A stretch of 64,000 nt of DNA from NCBI GenBank assembly GCA_963731125.1, contig CAVSVP010000009.1, forward strand, positions 1 through 64,000, given 5' to 3'. A program made the translations under genes and the position numbers. The stretch comes from CAVSVP01 sp963731125 (GTDB lineage: Bacteria > Pseudomonadota > Gammaproteobacteria > Competibacterales > Competibacteraceae). Of this stretch, positions 1 to 9,776 are shown piece by piece; position 1 is the first letter of the stretch; the number at the start of each line of letters is the position of its first letter. The notes beneath the pieces were generated by a model. The model saw nothing but the letters and a program-made list of their open reading frames with translations. It was not told the DNA's origin and did no database searches.

Positions 1-942
1 GCGAAGAAGCCGCGTAACGCGGACCATGTGCGGCGCAAGAATGCGCCGCTGGTGAGCAATGAAGTCATCGAGGAGCGGTTGAGGTTGTTGCTGAAGCCGG
101 CCATCCTCGGCCAACAAGGTTATGCCCGGCTGTTGGGGCTGCGCGAGCGGATCTTGAGTTTTCCGGTGATGGTGGCGGCGGGGTTGACGCTATTGTGGCG
201 CCAGGTGCCGTCGGTGTGTGAACTGACGCGGATGTTGGCGCGCGAGGATTGTCTGTGGGCGGGGCGGGTGAAAGTCACGCAACAGGCGCTGAACCAGCGG
301 TTTTTGAGCTTTCCGGCGGAGTTGTTTCACCGGGTATTGATGGCGCTGTTGCCGCGCCTGCAGCGCCGCTGGGCCGAGCGGAGCCGGCCGCTGCCGGCGG
401 CGGTGGGGCGAGCGCGGGAGTTGTTTCGGGAAGTGCTGGTGGTTGACGGCTCGACGTTGGAGGCATTGTTTCGCAAGCTCAAGGCGTTGGAGGAGCTGGC
501 GCCGGGGACGTTGGCGGGTAAGATCTGTACGGTGATCGACTTGACCAGTCGCTTACCGCGTTATGTGTGGTTCACCGACGTGGCGCAAGCGCACGATACG
601 AACTTCCTGGCGCGGGTGTTGAAGGTCTCGCATCAAGGGACGTTGTGGATCTTCGACAGGGGCTTTTACGACTTCGGTTTCTTCGAGCAAGTCATCGACC
701 GAGGGGCGGCCTGGATCACCCGCAGCAAGTCCAATCTCGCCTACCGCGTGTCGCAGATCCTGGAACAGAACGATTTCATCCGCGATCGACTGGTGTCCAT
801 CGAGGGCTGCCGCCATCCGCTGCGGTTGGTCGAAATGCGCTTCGAACGACAATGGTATCGCTATTTAACCAGTGTGGTGGATCCGACAGTGTTGCCGGCC
901 GAAATCGTGGCGGACCTATATCGGCGGCGCTGGCGAATCGGC
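1..942 (+). pseudogene. IS4-family transposase, 5' exon (interrupted by group II intron)
   Basis: The reading frame is open from the first base, so the gene begins before the window. DDE residues fit IS4: the aspartate in VVDGST (near 440), the second in IFDRGFYDF (near 655), and the start of the Y-(2)-R-(3)-E-(6)-K signature, read as LYRRRWRI at 916-940. At about 943 the reading frame runs into group II intron sequence, so the codon for the catalytic glutamate and everything beyond is missing. The 3' exon is not found downstream because the intron is itself cut off at 2103. The IS4 subtype differs from the intron-split IS4 at 24-27.5 kb. Dead as a transposase. Confidence 0.85.
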
Positions 943-2103
943 GTGTCCGGAGAAGGGCACATAGTCCAGCCGGTGAAAGTCCGGTCGAGGCTAACAGACT
1001 CAAGCCTCGTAGCTTGGGAGGCGCCGTGGCGCGAGAGCAAGACGGTGAAGCCCTCCGACAACGTACACCGTGGGTGTACGGCAACGCATCAGGTTGTAAC
1101 GTGCAGTGAACGTAGCAGTAGCCTCGTTACACGAACTCCGGTGGCCGAGACGGTCGATAACGCGCGAAGGCAGCAAGGGCCGATCGAAATGAGTCCGAGA
1201 CGGCGGCCCTCACCGGCGGGGTATCAGCGGCGACATGATGCGAAGGATTATGTGGCAACCGGAGAAACCCTCGGTACCCGGCGGGGAAAGCCCGTCGAGG
1301 AGGTGTCTCCTATAACCGTGAGTGGGAAAGGGAGGCGTAGGTACCAGGGTGGCGGATCGGGTCGTAGTACTGCGGATCGGCGTGCAGCAAAACGCGCCGG
1401 GAGGGAAGGGCCCGGACCGGTAGGTATGACGTTCGTACAAAGTGAGGTAGGGGTGAGATGATAAAGGCACCTATTGGGCTACAGGAACTGCGACGGCGGA
1501 TATACCGAAAGGCGAAGTCTGATGAGACCCATCGGTTCTGGGGGATGTTCGTGCACGTGGCGAAGATCGAAACCCTGGAAGAGGCGTACCAGATTGCCAA
1601 GCGGAATGGCGGTGCCCCGGGCCTGGATGGCCAGACGTTCGAGGACATCGAGGCGGGGGGGCTATCGCTGTTTCTGGCGGAGCTGCGTGAAGCGCTGCTG
1701 ACCGATCGGTATCAACCTCAGGCGAACCGTCGGGTGGAGGTACCGAAGGACAACGGCAAGGTGCGGATACTCTCGATACCTTGTATTCGCGATCGCGTGG
1801 TACAAGGGGCTCTGAAGCTGATTTTGGAGCCGATCTTCGAGGCGGCGTTTTGCCCGAACTCCTACGGGTTTCGGCCCGCACGGTCACCACACCGCGCGCT
1901 GGCGGAAGTCAGGCGCAGTGTGCTGCGGCGCATGACGACAGTGATCGATGTGGATTTGTCGCGCTATTTCGACACGATCCGCCACTCGGTGCTGTTGGAT
2001 AAGATTGCCAAACGGGTCCAGGACCCGCAGGTGATGCACCTGGTCAAGCAGATCATCAAAGTCGACGGTCACGTTGGCGTGGCCCAAGGCGGGCCGTTCA
2101 GCC
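943..2103 (+). mobile_element. Group II intron, copy A, 3'-truncated
   Basis: Starts with GTGTCCGG, followed by structured non-coding sequence of about 515 nt and then the intron-encoded protein. By visual comparison the stretch matches the complete copy on the minus strand (26494 leftward) up to GGGCCGTTCAGCCC, where the sequence switches to an IS1 fragment. The second half of the protein and domains V and VI are lost, so this copy cannot splice. The exact 5' boundary is uncertain by a few bases because both insertion sites share the exon bases ATCG just before it. Confidence 0.85.
1458..2103 (+). pseudogene. ltrA: Group II intron reverse transcriptase/maturase, truncated
   Basis: Begins MIKAPIGLQELRRR after a purine-rich ribosome site (AGGTAGGGGTGAG). 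About 215 residues match the complete protein encoded at 24672-25979. The N-terminal RT blocks are present up to the QGGPFSP motif of RT domain 4. The catalytic YxADD-type box, thumb and maturase domain X are missing. Past the break the frame reads about 20 unrelated residues of IS1 origin and stops at 2171. Non-functional. Confidence 0.9.
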
Positions 2104-2739
2104 CATGGCTCTTTTCTTCTGGAGTACAGCGACCGTGGACGTCTACCCCAAGTCAAGCAACAGGTCGTTGACATGGCGCTCAATGGTAACGGCGTTCGGG
2201 ATACGGCGCGGGTATTGAAGATCAGCAAGGACACCGTACTCAGTGAGTTGAAAGCAAAAGAAGACGTGCTCGAGCCGGTCAACCAAGCGCTGCTGAGCGG
2301 CCTGAATCCAGACGACATTACCGCGGTGGTTCAGCGTGTTGACGAGGCTGAGGTCGACGAAAGGTGGAGTTATGTAGGCAACAAGGACGAACAACGTTGG
2401 CTCTGGCACGCCATTGATCATGCCACCGGCGTAGTGCTCGCTTACGTCTTCGGCCGACGCAAAGATGAGGTATTTCTGGCGCTGAAACAGTTACTGGAAC
2501 CGTTTGGAATCACGCGCTACTACACCGATCACTTAGGCGCGTATCAGCGCCATCTAGAGCCCGATGTGCACTGCCCCGGCAAGCGTTACACCCAGCAAAT
2601 TGAACGCCAGCACCTCACCTTACGGACTCGAATTAAACGCCTAGCACGTAAAACGATCTGCTTCTCCAAATCGGTCCAGATGCACGATATCGTCATCGGC
2701 TTATTGGTCAATCGATATGAATTTGCTCGGCCTGTGTAA
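2104..2739 (+). pseudogene. IS1-family transposase, 5'-truncated
   Basis: The frame (nominal ATG at 2074 lies in intron sequence) reads FLLEYSDRGRLPQVKQQVVD, matching the InsA region after its zinc finger. It continues with the InsB catalytic part: DERWSYVG, YYTDHLGAYQRHL and the C-terminal RTRIKRLARKTICFSKS block. Here the two halves are one continuous frame rather than insA/insB with a frameshift. About 50-60 residues with the N-terminal zinc finger are missing and the left IS end is absent, so the element is a fragment abutting the broken intron. Confidence 0.85.
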
Positions 2740-2777
2740 ATCAGCGATATCCAAAATTAGGACACCACCTGCAAAAG

Positions 2778-2894
2778 TCAGCCATGATCAAGCTCAAAGT
2801 TATAGATCCCGGCAATCAGGTTAAATCGCAGACCGAAACGGCGACGCCGATTGCGATAAGGGCGAGCCAGGATCCAGAAGACCTTGAGGTATAG
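2778..2894 (-). pseudogene. IS5-family transposase, C-terminal remnant
   Basis: Too short for a normal gene call. The minus strand reads YRNRRRRFGLRFNLIAGIYN followed by FELDHG and a stop at 2778; this is the characteristic C-terminus of IS5-group transposases. The bases just left of it (about 2761-2780, ACCTGCAAAAGTC) resemble the terminal repeat of the IS5-like element at 4.6-5.4 kb (CTCTTGCAAAAGTC), so this is probably one end of a related element. The remainder up to 3071 holds no other recognisable feature. Confidence 0.6.
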
Positions 2895-3071
2895 GAATTT
2901 CAAAGTACTTCTCGCCAACGGTGGATGGCAAGAGGCGAGGCGGTTTCCATTGACTGAACTCAGAGCAGAGCGTTGAGTAGGTAAAAATCAGGGCTAAAGA
3001 CGATCAAAAGCCACGCAAAGCAAGCCCATCGGCTGCTGAGGCGACATGGAGACGGATTGATCCTGTGGTAT

Positions 3072-4256
3072 CTACGCCAGAGGCTCAAACGGGATGGGTT
3101 TCATCCGAGCCAGGTGTTGGTGATAGGGCTGCAGTTGCTGCGATGAGAGGCCGATAACAACGCCGGTTAATCGCAGCGGGGATTGACAGAGAATGCACTG
3201 CAAGGGGTCGAGGCCAAAGCTTTGCTGAAGCAGCGTTGGGTACCGAATGGGAATCATCGGTTTTTCCGGTTGCTCGAGTAACTGGTAGACCTTGGGGAGT
3301 AGCGTCGAGCGAACCCGATGGGCCAGGAAGCCGTAATAGCGGAGCATCCGAAAGCCTTTGTCGGGAATATGCTGGACAAAACGTTTGATGAACGCCTCAG
3401 CGTCGAAGGTGGCCGTTTGATGGCGTTGGGTGGTATGGTTCAGGTAGGCAAAGACCACGGTATTGCCATCGTAGTGCTTGAGGCGAGATAGGGCAAGCGG
3501 TGGGCGTTTGAGGTAACGGCCAAGGTAGTTGACGTTGCGCTGAGGATGATGATGGGGCTTGGCGAAATGCACGATCCAGGCTTTGCGATAATGGGAATCG
3601 AGCCAACGGTTCCAGTCAGCCAGCGTTGGGCAGGCGGCTTGCAGTCTCGGCGGCAGCACCAGTTCGCCGCGGGCATAGGTTTGCCGCAACAGTGTGATAA
3701 TCGCGTAGCGCCACCTCGGCATAATCAGATGCCGTGGAAAGTAGAGCGGCTTCCACGCCTGGTGATCGTCGGTGAGCCCACCGCGGGTGACCGACAGATG
3801 CACATGCGGGTGCCATTTGAGATCCCGCCCGACGGTGTGAAGCGCGGTGAAGATCCCGGGCAGACAGTGTTTTTGGCGGGCCGCGGTTTGGACCGTCTTC
3901 GCCGCCAGGGGACTGAGCTGGGTCAGCAAAGCGCGGTTGTATTGAAACAAGATCCAGAGCTGAGAAGGTATCGTGAAGGTCAGATGTTGCCACGCGGTGT
4001 GGGGTAAGACCGCTTGCTGCGTTGCGATCCACTGATCGGTGGCTTTCTTGCCGCAGGTGGGGCAAAACCGGCTTTTACAGCTGAACGCAATTTTCTTGGT
4101 ATGAAGACAGGCGCTATGGCTACAGTGATACAGTGCATAGCCACGGATCAACAGTCCACAGCTCAACAGACTGATGATGTTTTCAACAATTGCCGGCCGC
4201 AGCCGTGCTTGGTACTTTTCGTAAAAACGCCACCACAACTGGCCGTTACAAAACAA
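3072..4256 (-). CDS. IS91-family rolling-circle transposase (Y2 HUH)
   Basis: 394 residues, full length for the family. The N-terminal zinc-binding region has CSHSACLH and CKSRFCPTCG. The HUH motif is HPHVHLSV near residue 155, and the two catalytic tyrosines lie in NYLGRYLKRPP near residue 245. IS91-type transposases nick one strand and move by rolling circle, often carrying neighbouring DNA. The start is a TTG at 4256; upstream in-frame stops limit other choices. The terminal ori/ter sequences were not identified. Appears intact. Confidence 0.92.
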   Translation of the reverse strand: MFCNGQLWWRFYEKYQARLRPAIVENIISLLSCGLLIRGYALYHCSHSACLHTKKIAFSCKSRFCPTCGKKATDQWIATQQAVLPHTAWQHLTFTIPSQLWILFQYNRALLTQLSPLAAKTVQTAARQKHCLPGIFTALHTVGRDLKWHPHVHLSVTRGGLTDDHQAWKPLYFPRHLIMPRWRYAIITLLRQTYARGELVLPPRLQAACPTLADWNRWLDSHYRKAWIVHFAKPHHHPQRNVNYLGRYLKRPPLALSRLKHYDGNTVVFAYLNHTTQRHQTATFDAEAFIKRFVQHIPDKGFRMLRYYGFLAHRVRSTLLPKVYQLLEQPEKPMIPIRYPTLLQQSFGLDPLQCILCQSPLRLTGVVIGLSSQQLQPYHQHLARMKPIPFEPLA

Positions 4257-4350
4257 CTTTTTAATGGGGGAGGGAGGACGAATAGGGGGTAGCCTCGGTC
4301 AAGGGATAACGTTGGGCACTAGTTTAACGGTTTTGAAGCCAACGATAAAC

Positions 4351-4566
4351 TCAATGCGTGAGCGTGGCTTCGGTCAGTTGAGTTTGCCCGCGTTCGCTCA
4401 GGTAGACTTCCTCCAGGCTCCGCTCACCACCGTCAGGACAGATAATGGGTTTTTCGAAGCGGGGGCGTAAAGTGTGCTCATCCAGGTTAATTTGGCCTAC
4501 ATCGCCGTCAAACGGCTGCTGACACTGGCGACATGCGAAGTTAATGATCAGGTGATGCTCCTCCAA
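4351..4566 (-). CDS. Small hypothetical protein upstream of IS91 transposase
   Basis: 71 residues on the same strand as and directly upstream of the IS91 transposase. It has a CRQC pair near residue 12 and a later IICPDGGE, suggesting a zinc-ribbon-like fold with a reduced number of cysteines. I do not recognise the family. It may be an IS91 accessory gene or a stranded fragment. Confidence 0.4.
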   Translation of the reverse strand: MEEHHLIINFACRQCQQPFDGDVGQINLDEHTLRPRFEKPIICPDGGERSLEEVYLSERGQTQLTEATLTH

Positions 4567-4620
4567 GGGGTTTCAGGCCAGTGACCTCTCACTGCTATGG
4601 TAAAGCGACGGAGCCTGTCG

Positions 4621-5423
4621 CTAAACCACGGCGTTAAGAAGTCGCCGACGAAGTCGGCCTAACTTGAGACGGCGGATGACATGCTCGACAGGGATTCGCA
4701 ACCGGGCATGGAGGCGGTTGACGGCCCGTTGCATCGGGGTCAGCGGACGCTTTTTCGTGGCTTTGAACGGCAACACGGTCAGCCGATGCTCATGCTGAAA
4801 CCCCTGATACCCCAAATCCACCACGGCATGAACATCCGGTGGCAAGCGGGTGCCGTGTTCGCGGCGCAGCCTCAGGTCATGGCAGCGCCCCGGGGCGTTC
4901 GCGGTGGCCACGATGCGCCCGGTGTGCAGGTCGATCAACGCTTCGCTTTTCATCGTGTGACGCTTGCGCTTGCCGCTGTAGTAGCGGCGCTGTTTTTTTT
5001 TGGCCGTTCCACCGGCGTTTCCGTCGCATCCCCGACCACCACCTTAAACTTGCCCGGTGTCTCGGCAAACCGCTCGGTGCGCTTGGGTAGCGCAAATCGA
5101 CCCGAGCGGATCAGCACGTCTTCCACCCAGCGCACCCGCCGGCTGGCCGTGCCTTCACTGATGCCGCGCTCCGTACTCAGATGGAACAAGGTACGGTATT
5201 CGCGCCAGTAGAGTAGCGTCATCAGCAGCTGGTCCTCCAGACCCAGTTTGCTAGGACGGCCCGGCTTAGTCTTGGCCGCCTCTGCCGCTTTCAGTGCGTC
5301 GTGCATCGTGTCAAACGTGTGCCGCTTGACTCCGCATAAACGTTTAAATTCAACATCTCGTAAGGCTTGCAATTGTTCATATCTCATAACCCCATACCTG
5401 GGGGCAAATTCCGACTTTTGCAA
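4621..5423 (-). CDS. IS5-like transposase in two frames across an A9 run
   Basis: Two overlapping minus-strand frames make one DDE transposase. The first (5423-4950) carries the N-terminal HTH-4-like domain and ends in VVVGDATETPVERPKK. The second (4953-4621) starts in the next frame with KRHTMKSEALIDLHTGRIV, contains VVDLGYQGF, and ends with the RRLKLGRLRRRLLN block. They meet at a run of nine A residues (complement of 4992-5000). A shift there gives the conserved ERPKKKQRRYYSGKRKRHT. This may be programmed slippage, as in other IS elements, or a simple indel. A terminal repeat CTCTTGCAAAAGTC lies just right of the gene; the left end is unclear. Confidence 0.8.
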
Positions 5424-5899
5424 GAGGTCTATTCTTGATCACTGAGGGTTCTGGCATAAAACGCACTCAGTTTTCCCATAGCGGCATCGACATATTCAGG
5501 CACCCAATAGGTTTCGATATGGGTTGCTCCCTCGATTTTGAAGAGCTCTTTGTCTTCGGTGCCGCTTGCTGCGGCAAAGGCATCTTCGCTCATATACAGG
5601 CTGTCGGCTTTATCACCTGCGATCATCAGCAAAGGTTGGTTAATCAGCTCGATCTGGTCTTTTGCATCAAAACGCATCAAATCAAGCAGGCTGCTGGTTG
5701 TGTATTTAAAGGTCGAATTTGGATGCGCGTGCGTATCCCAGTAATATTCATATCCCTGTCTATACAGTTCAAACGGCAGGTTAGCGATTTGACTATCTGT
5801 TAAATTCGCATCGCCTGAATATAGCACTTTCCCACCTGCGGCTTCTTGCGCTCTGGCATCGGAAGCTTGTTGCAGACGCTCTTGTAAGTAATCAATCAC

Positions 5900-6986
5900 A
5901 AGTATTTTAACATTTTATGAGAATGCGATCTGGTATTCAGTGCCGATGTTTCTCAGGATCTTAAAGAGCTCTTCTCTGAGACTGGAAAAGGATTCGTAGG
6001 CCGAGAAGGGCAACCATTCATATTTGATCTTGCGCCACAAGATTTCGATCAAATTTAATTCCGGTGAATACGGGGCGAGGAATTCTAGCTGCAGACCGTT
6101 AGCGTGCCAGCGTTCCCGGTTTGCCGCAACCGCTTCGCTGGTATGGAGCGAGGCATTATCGAGTACCACGACGGTGGGTTTTTCTCGGGTCTTGGCAAAC
6201 GCATCAAAGCAGGCGATCACGACCGCGGTATCGATGGTGCCCTCAAAGACATAGGACTGAACTTCACTCGTCCGATCCATAAACCCGAGCACATGGAGCC
6301 GCTGGCTGTGGGACGCGGGTAACTCGATCGTCTCGCCGCGGGGTTGCCACGCGTAAGCCATCGCCGGGACGAGGGTAAAGCCGGACTCATCAAAATAATA
6401 CCGCTCAATCGCCCCGCTCGCCTCGCGCTCAATCAACTCGGCAAGCCGTTCCACCGAAGCGGCAAACGCCTGGGGATCGCGCTTGTCTTTAAGCGATTGT
6501 CGCACCCGCTTCCACACCCGCCCGGCCCGTCTGCACAACCGTTTAATCGTCGTCATACTGACCTGCTGCCCGCAGCGCTTCTCTAACGCCGCCAGCACCC
6601 GCTTGATGGAGCGTGGCTCCGCTTCTAGCCACGCCAGCACCGGCGCTGCTTCCGCGGCGCTGAGTTTGCGCGGCCGACCACTGCGCGCTTGATCCAGTAA
6701 CCTCACTAACCCCTGACGCGCCCACGCTTTCAGCCAACTGGAAACCGTCTGCCGACACACCCCATAGATCTCCGCGATCGCTTGAACCCGATAACCCGAC
6801 GCACTCAGCAAAATCGCATGGGCGCGCATCCGTGTCCAATGAAACGGGTGGTGTTGGTGCATCTCGTGTAGCGTCACCTTCTCGGGCTCGCTCAGGGGGG
6901 TTACCAATAGCATCAGTGGCCTATCACAACAATGGGACTCTAAAATAGAATAAGGTTACCTCATTTTTGCTTTTGTTAAAATACTT
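5900..6986 (-). mobile_element. IS630-family insertion sequence
   Basis: About 1.09 kb bounded by a perfect 13-bp inverted repeat, AAGTATTTTAACA at 5900-5912 and its complement at 6974-6986. It splits the hydrolase gene. The usual TA target duplication is not clearly visible on both sides. Confidence 0.85.
5915..6913 (-). CDS. IS630-family transposase
   Basis: 332 residues, complete. The N-terminal helix-turn-helix covers IAEIYGVCRQTVSSWLKAW with the linker RSGRPRKLS. The DDE catalytic residues lie in RYYFDESGF (near residue 195), VVLDNASLHTS (near 250) and APYSPELNLIEILW (near 285). This is the single-frame form of the IS630/Tc1 superfamily. No damage seen, so it is potentially active. Confidence 0.92.
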   Translation of the reverse strand: MLLVTPLSEPEKVTLHEMHQHHPFHWTRMRAHAILLSASGYRVQAIAEIYGVCRQTVSSWLKAWARQGLVRLLDQARSGRPRKLSAAEAAPVLAWLEAEPRSIKRVLAALEKRCGQQVSMTTIKRLCRRAGRVWKRVRQSLKDKRDPQAFAASVERLAELIEREASGAIERYYFDESGFTLVPAMAYAWQPRGETIELPASHSQRLHVLGFMDRTSEVQSYVFEGTIDTAVVIACFDAFAKTREKPTVVVLDNASLHTSEAVAANRERWHANGLQLEFLAPYSPELNLIEILWRKIKYEWLPFSAYESFSSLREELFKILRNIGTEYQIAFS

Positions 6987-7645
6987 ATGGCCGACTACTT
7001 ATGGTGTCGAGTTGCGAATCTACATAGCCATTGCGACGAACGCGCCCAGAGTTAAACATGCTGATCGTGGCAATTGATTTAAACCGCTTGTCCGTTTTTG
7101 CCGCTGCGAGCGAATATCCCCCGCCGCCGCAAATGCCGAGCAGACCTAACTGATCCTTATCAACACCTGCATATTGTGTGATGAAATCGGCCATGCCATG
7201 TATATCTGCAATACGGTTGGACGGCATATCCACATTTCTAGGCTGGCCTCCGCTCGCACCTTGATAAGCTGCATCTGCTGTAATCGTGATATAGCCTTTC
7301 TCTGCTAAGCGTTGCGCATACAAACCCGCCACTTGCTCTTTCACGCCGCCATTGGGGTGGGCAACGACAACAGCCGGATAATTCCCCTCAGGCGTATAAT
7401 TGGCAGGCGTATAAACATTGGCGGCAATATCCAAACCATTCAGCTATATATGACCGGGTGAATATTGACCTTACCCGGCTCATTTTGTGTAATCGCGCCC
7501 TCATAAACTAATGTAAAAGGGTTCTCTTTATAATCTGCTGCTTGAGCTTGTTCCACCGTAATGCCTCCTACAGCTGTAAATGTTAGGATCGCGAGAAAAG
7601 ATGCTTTAACAATGATATTCTTCATAGGTTTCCCCGTATCTGGAA

Positions 7646-7951
7646 TTAGTTGCCCTCTGTCATGCTCGCCATATCAATGACGAAACGGTGATCCATTTCG
7701 CCCTTTTCTAATTTTTCGAAGGCTTTGTTAACTTCTTCAATCGGGATGATTTTGCATTTGGGATGGATATTGTGCTTGGCACAAAAATCCAGCACTTCTT
7801 GCGTATCGGCGATACCGCCGACCAGAGAACCGGCCACGGCCTTATTTGCGAAGATCATGGGCGCCATATTCGGCTCCTCGACGGGACCGACCTGTCCGGT
7901 AACCACCAGAACACCTTTCACATCCAGCAAGGCGATATAAGGATTTATCAC
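7646..7951 (-). pseudogene. Zinc-type NAD(P)-dependent alcohol dehydrogenase, C-terminal remnant
   Basis: About 100 residues corresponding to the end of CAD/YahK-type dehydrogenases: GVLVVTGQVGP, AGSLVGGIADTQEVLDFCAKH, IPIEEVNKAFEKLEKG and the terminal RFVIDMAS. The catalytic zinc ligands and most of the Rossmann fold are missing. An in-frame stop lies just upstream of the apparent GTG start, so the gene was cut near 7950. It sits 20 bp before the hydrolase signal peptide on the same strand, suggesting the two were once an operon. Confidence 0.8.
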
Positions 7952-8228
7952 CGATTTTCATTCTGTTATTTCAGGTAACTCAATGCTAAGCGAAACTAAC
8001 CACGTTTCGTTGTTACTTGAGTTCCAGTCGTTCTCATAACGGCTACCCTAATAGTTGAACGCTAGCCGAAATCGCGACATAACAGATTTCTGCCGTGGCC
8101 CCATCATTTATCTGATCAGAGCCTAAAACAGTGCGCTAAGCTACGTATTTTTTCGAAATAGGTTGTCTCCCTCTAAATTATAACAAAAATACATTGATTT
8201 ACTGTTCAGTTAATTATAGTATCTTCGC
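7952..8228. other. Intergenic, probable left end of the next IS
   Basis: No gene. The bases near 7973 (AGGTAACTCAATG) weakly resemble the complement of 9766-9779 (AGGCAACTCGAGTG), so this stretch may include the left terminal repeat of the unassigned element carrying the transposase at 8229. AT-rich just before that start. Confidence 0.3.
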
Positions 8229-9749
8229 ATGGAGCCTACGGAATTTTTTAGCCATCCCAGTTGCGCCCGCCAGCGCCAATACGAGGCGCTCAAAGCCTTC
8301 TCCCAGGAGAGACTGTCGGCGGCCGAAGCGGCCGCTTGCTTCGGCTTCTCGGTCTCGTACTTTAAGAAGCTGCGAGTTGAGTTTGTGCGCCGTCTTCGGC
8401 AGGGACGCAATCCCTTTTTTGTCGAACCCAAAACCGGTCCCAAACAGCGGCGTCGCAGCGACGCGTTGGTGGAGCAGATCATCGCGCTGCGCAAGCACAA
8501 CTATGCGATCACCGATATCAAAGCGGTGCTAGAGGCCCAGGGGGGCGCTCTGTCATTGGATACGATCGATCAGCTTTTGAAAACCGAAGGCGTTGCGCCG
8601 CTACCGAAGCGCACTCGCCAACAGCGCCTGACGGGGAAACCGCCTCCGACCTTACCGGCGCCACGCAGCGCTACCCTGACGCTCGCTGACGAAGACTTTA
8701 CCACCACCCCGGGAGCGGGTCCCTTGGTTTTTCTGCCGCTACTCGAACGCTTAGGGATCGTGCCGGCGATTACCCAGGCGCCGTTTCCCTCGACTAGCGA
8801 GATCCGCGATGGGCAAGCGGTGTTGTCGCTCTTGGCGCTGAAGCTGATGGGCACCCAGCGCTGGTCACACGACACCGCCTGGAATCTGGATCGAGCGTTG
8901 GGGCTATTTGCGGGGCTCAACGTGTTACCCAAAGCCACGACGCTGGCGAGCTATTCCTATCGGGTCACGCGGACCATGAATCGGCGCTTTCTCCTGCAGT
9001 TGAGTCGCTGTTTTCAACACGACAGCGCGCCGGGTGAATTCAATTTGGATTTCAAAACGATTCCCCATTGGGGCGATGCGAGTGTGCTGGAAAAACACGG
9101 GTCGGGCAGTCGTGCGAAAGCGCTCACGAGGGTCCTGGCCTTGATCGTGCAGGACCCCGCTACGGGGCACCTGGCTTATCCTAACGCCGATATCCGACAG
9201 CGTGATCAAAGCGCGGCGGTGCTCGACTTCGTCGACTTTTGGAAGCAGGGCCGTGGGATCGCGCCCAAGGTGCTCATCTTCGATTCGAAGCTCACGACTT
9301 ACCGCCCTCTCGATCAGCTCAATCAAAGTCCTGAGCGGATCACATTTCTGACCTTACGCCGGCGCGGTAAGCAGTTGCTCCAGGGCGTCGAGGCGTTGCC
9401 CGCCGAAGCTTGGCAGCGGGTGTCCGTGGCGCGCGCCAAGGGCAAACACCAGACGCTGCGGGGGCACGATGGCACCTGCACGCTGCCCCATTACCCAGGG
9501 GAAGTTCGGCAAGTCATTCTCACCGATCACGGGCGCCGGCAACCGACGTTTTTGATCACCAATGACTTCGAACTACCGGTTAAACACGTGGTGCAAAAGT
9601 ACGCGCGGCGATGGTTAGTGGAACAGGAAATCGCCGAGCAGATCGTGGCGTTTCACCTCAATAGTCCCTCGTCTTCCCTTGTCGTCAAGGTGGATCTTGA
9701 CCTAGGGCGTCTAAATCGACCTTCTGCCATTTCCCGGTTTTTGGATTAG
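8229..9749 (+). CDS. DDE transposase, family unassigned, C-terminus probably truncated
   Basis: 506 residues. An N-terminal helix-turn-helix (AAACFGFSVSYFKKLRVEF) is followed by a second DNA-binding-like segment (KHNYAITDIKAVLEAQGG). The RNase H-type core shows NLDFKTIPHWGD, VLIFDSKLTTY and YARRWLVEQEIAEQI, an IS4-like Y-(2)-R-(3)-E pattern. The last residues after VVKVDLDL look unrelated to the expected ending, suggesting a frameshift or truncation near 9710. Likely an ISNCY or IS1634-like element; a profile search would settle it. Confidence 0.75.
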   Translation: MEPTEFFSHPSCARQRQYEALKAFSQERLSAAEAAACFGFSVSYFKKLRVEFVRRLRQGRNPFFVEPKTGPKQRRRSDALVEQIIALRKHNYAITDIKAVLEAQGGALSLDTIDQLLKTEGVAPLPKRTRQQRLTGKPPPTLPAPRSATLTLADEDFTTTPGAGPLVFLPLLERLGIVPAITQAPFPSTSEIRDGQAVLSLLALKLMGTQRWSHDTAWNLDRALGLFAGLNVLPKATTLASYSYRVTRTMNRRFLLQLSRCFQHDSAPGEFNLDFKTIPHWGDASVLEKHGSGSRAKALTRVLALIVQDPATGHLAYPNADIRQRDQSAAVLDFVDFWKQGRGIAPKVLIFDSKLTTYRPLDQLNQSPERITFLTLRRRGKQLLQGVEALPAEAWQRVSVARAKGKHQTLRGHDGTCTLPHYPGEVRQVILTDHGRRQPTFLITNDFELPVKHVVQKYARRWLVEQEIAEQIVAFHLNSPSSSLVVKVDLDLGRLNRPSAISRFLD

Positions 9750-9776
9750 CGATTTCAAAACCGTCACTCGAGTTGC

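Larger units (their letters stand above)
5429..7625 (-). pseudogene. Secreted alpha/beta hydrolase (dienelactone-hydrolase-like), broken twice
   Basis: Three minus-strand pieces form one gene. 7625-7440 encodes a signal peptide (MKNIIVKASFLAILTF...AQA) and mature start ADYKENPF. A one-base shift near 7445, in a TATATA stretch, moves the frame to 7434-6985, which contains the oxyanion region VVVAHPNGG and the nucleophile elbow GICGGGG (cysteine at the usual serine place, or an atypical elbow). An IS630 element then splits it, and 5899-5429 supplies the C-terminus with the acid region LLMIAGDKADS and the histidine in IEGATHIETYW. Removing the IS and the shift gives about 330 residues, a normal length for this family. 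Substrate unknown. Confidence 0.82.

Noticed and set aside
28..1461. Intact 477-residue protein with novel C-terminus
   Set aside because: The C-terminal third is translated group II intron RNA sequence, not protein-coding; the same text occurs after the unrelated transposase at 26.5 kb.
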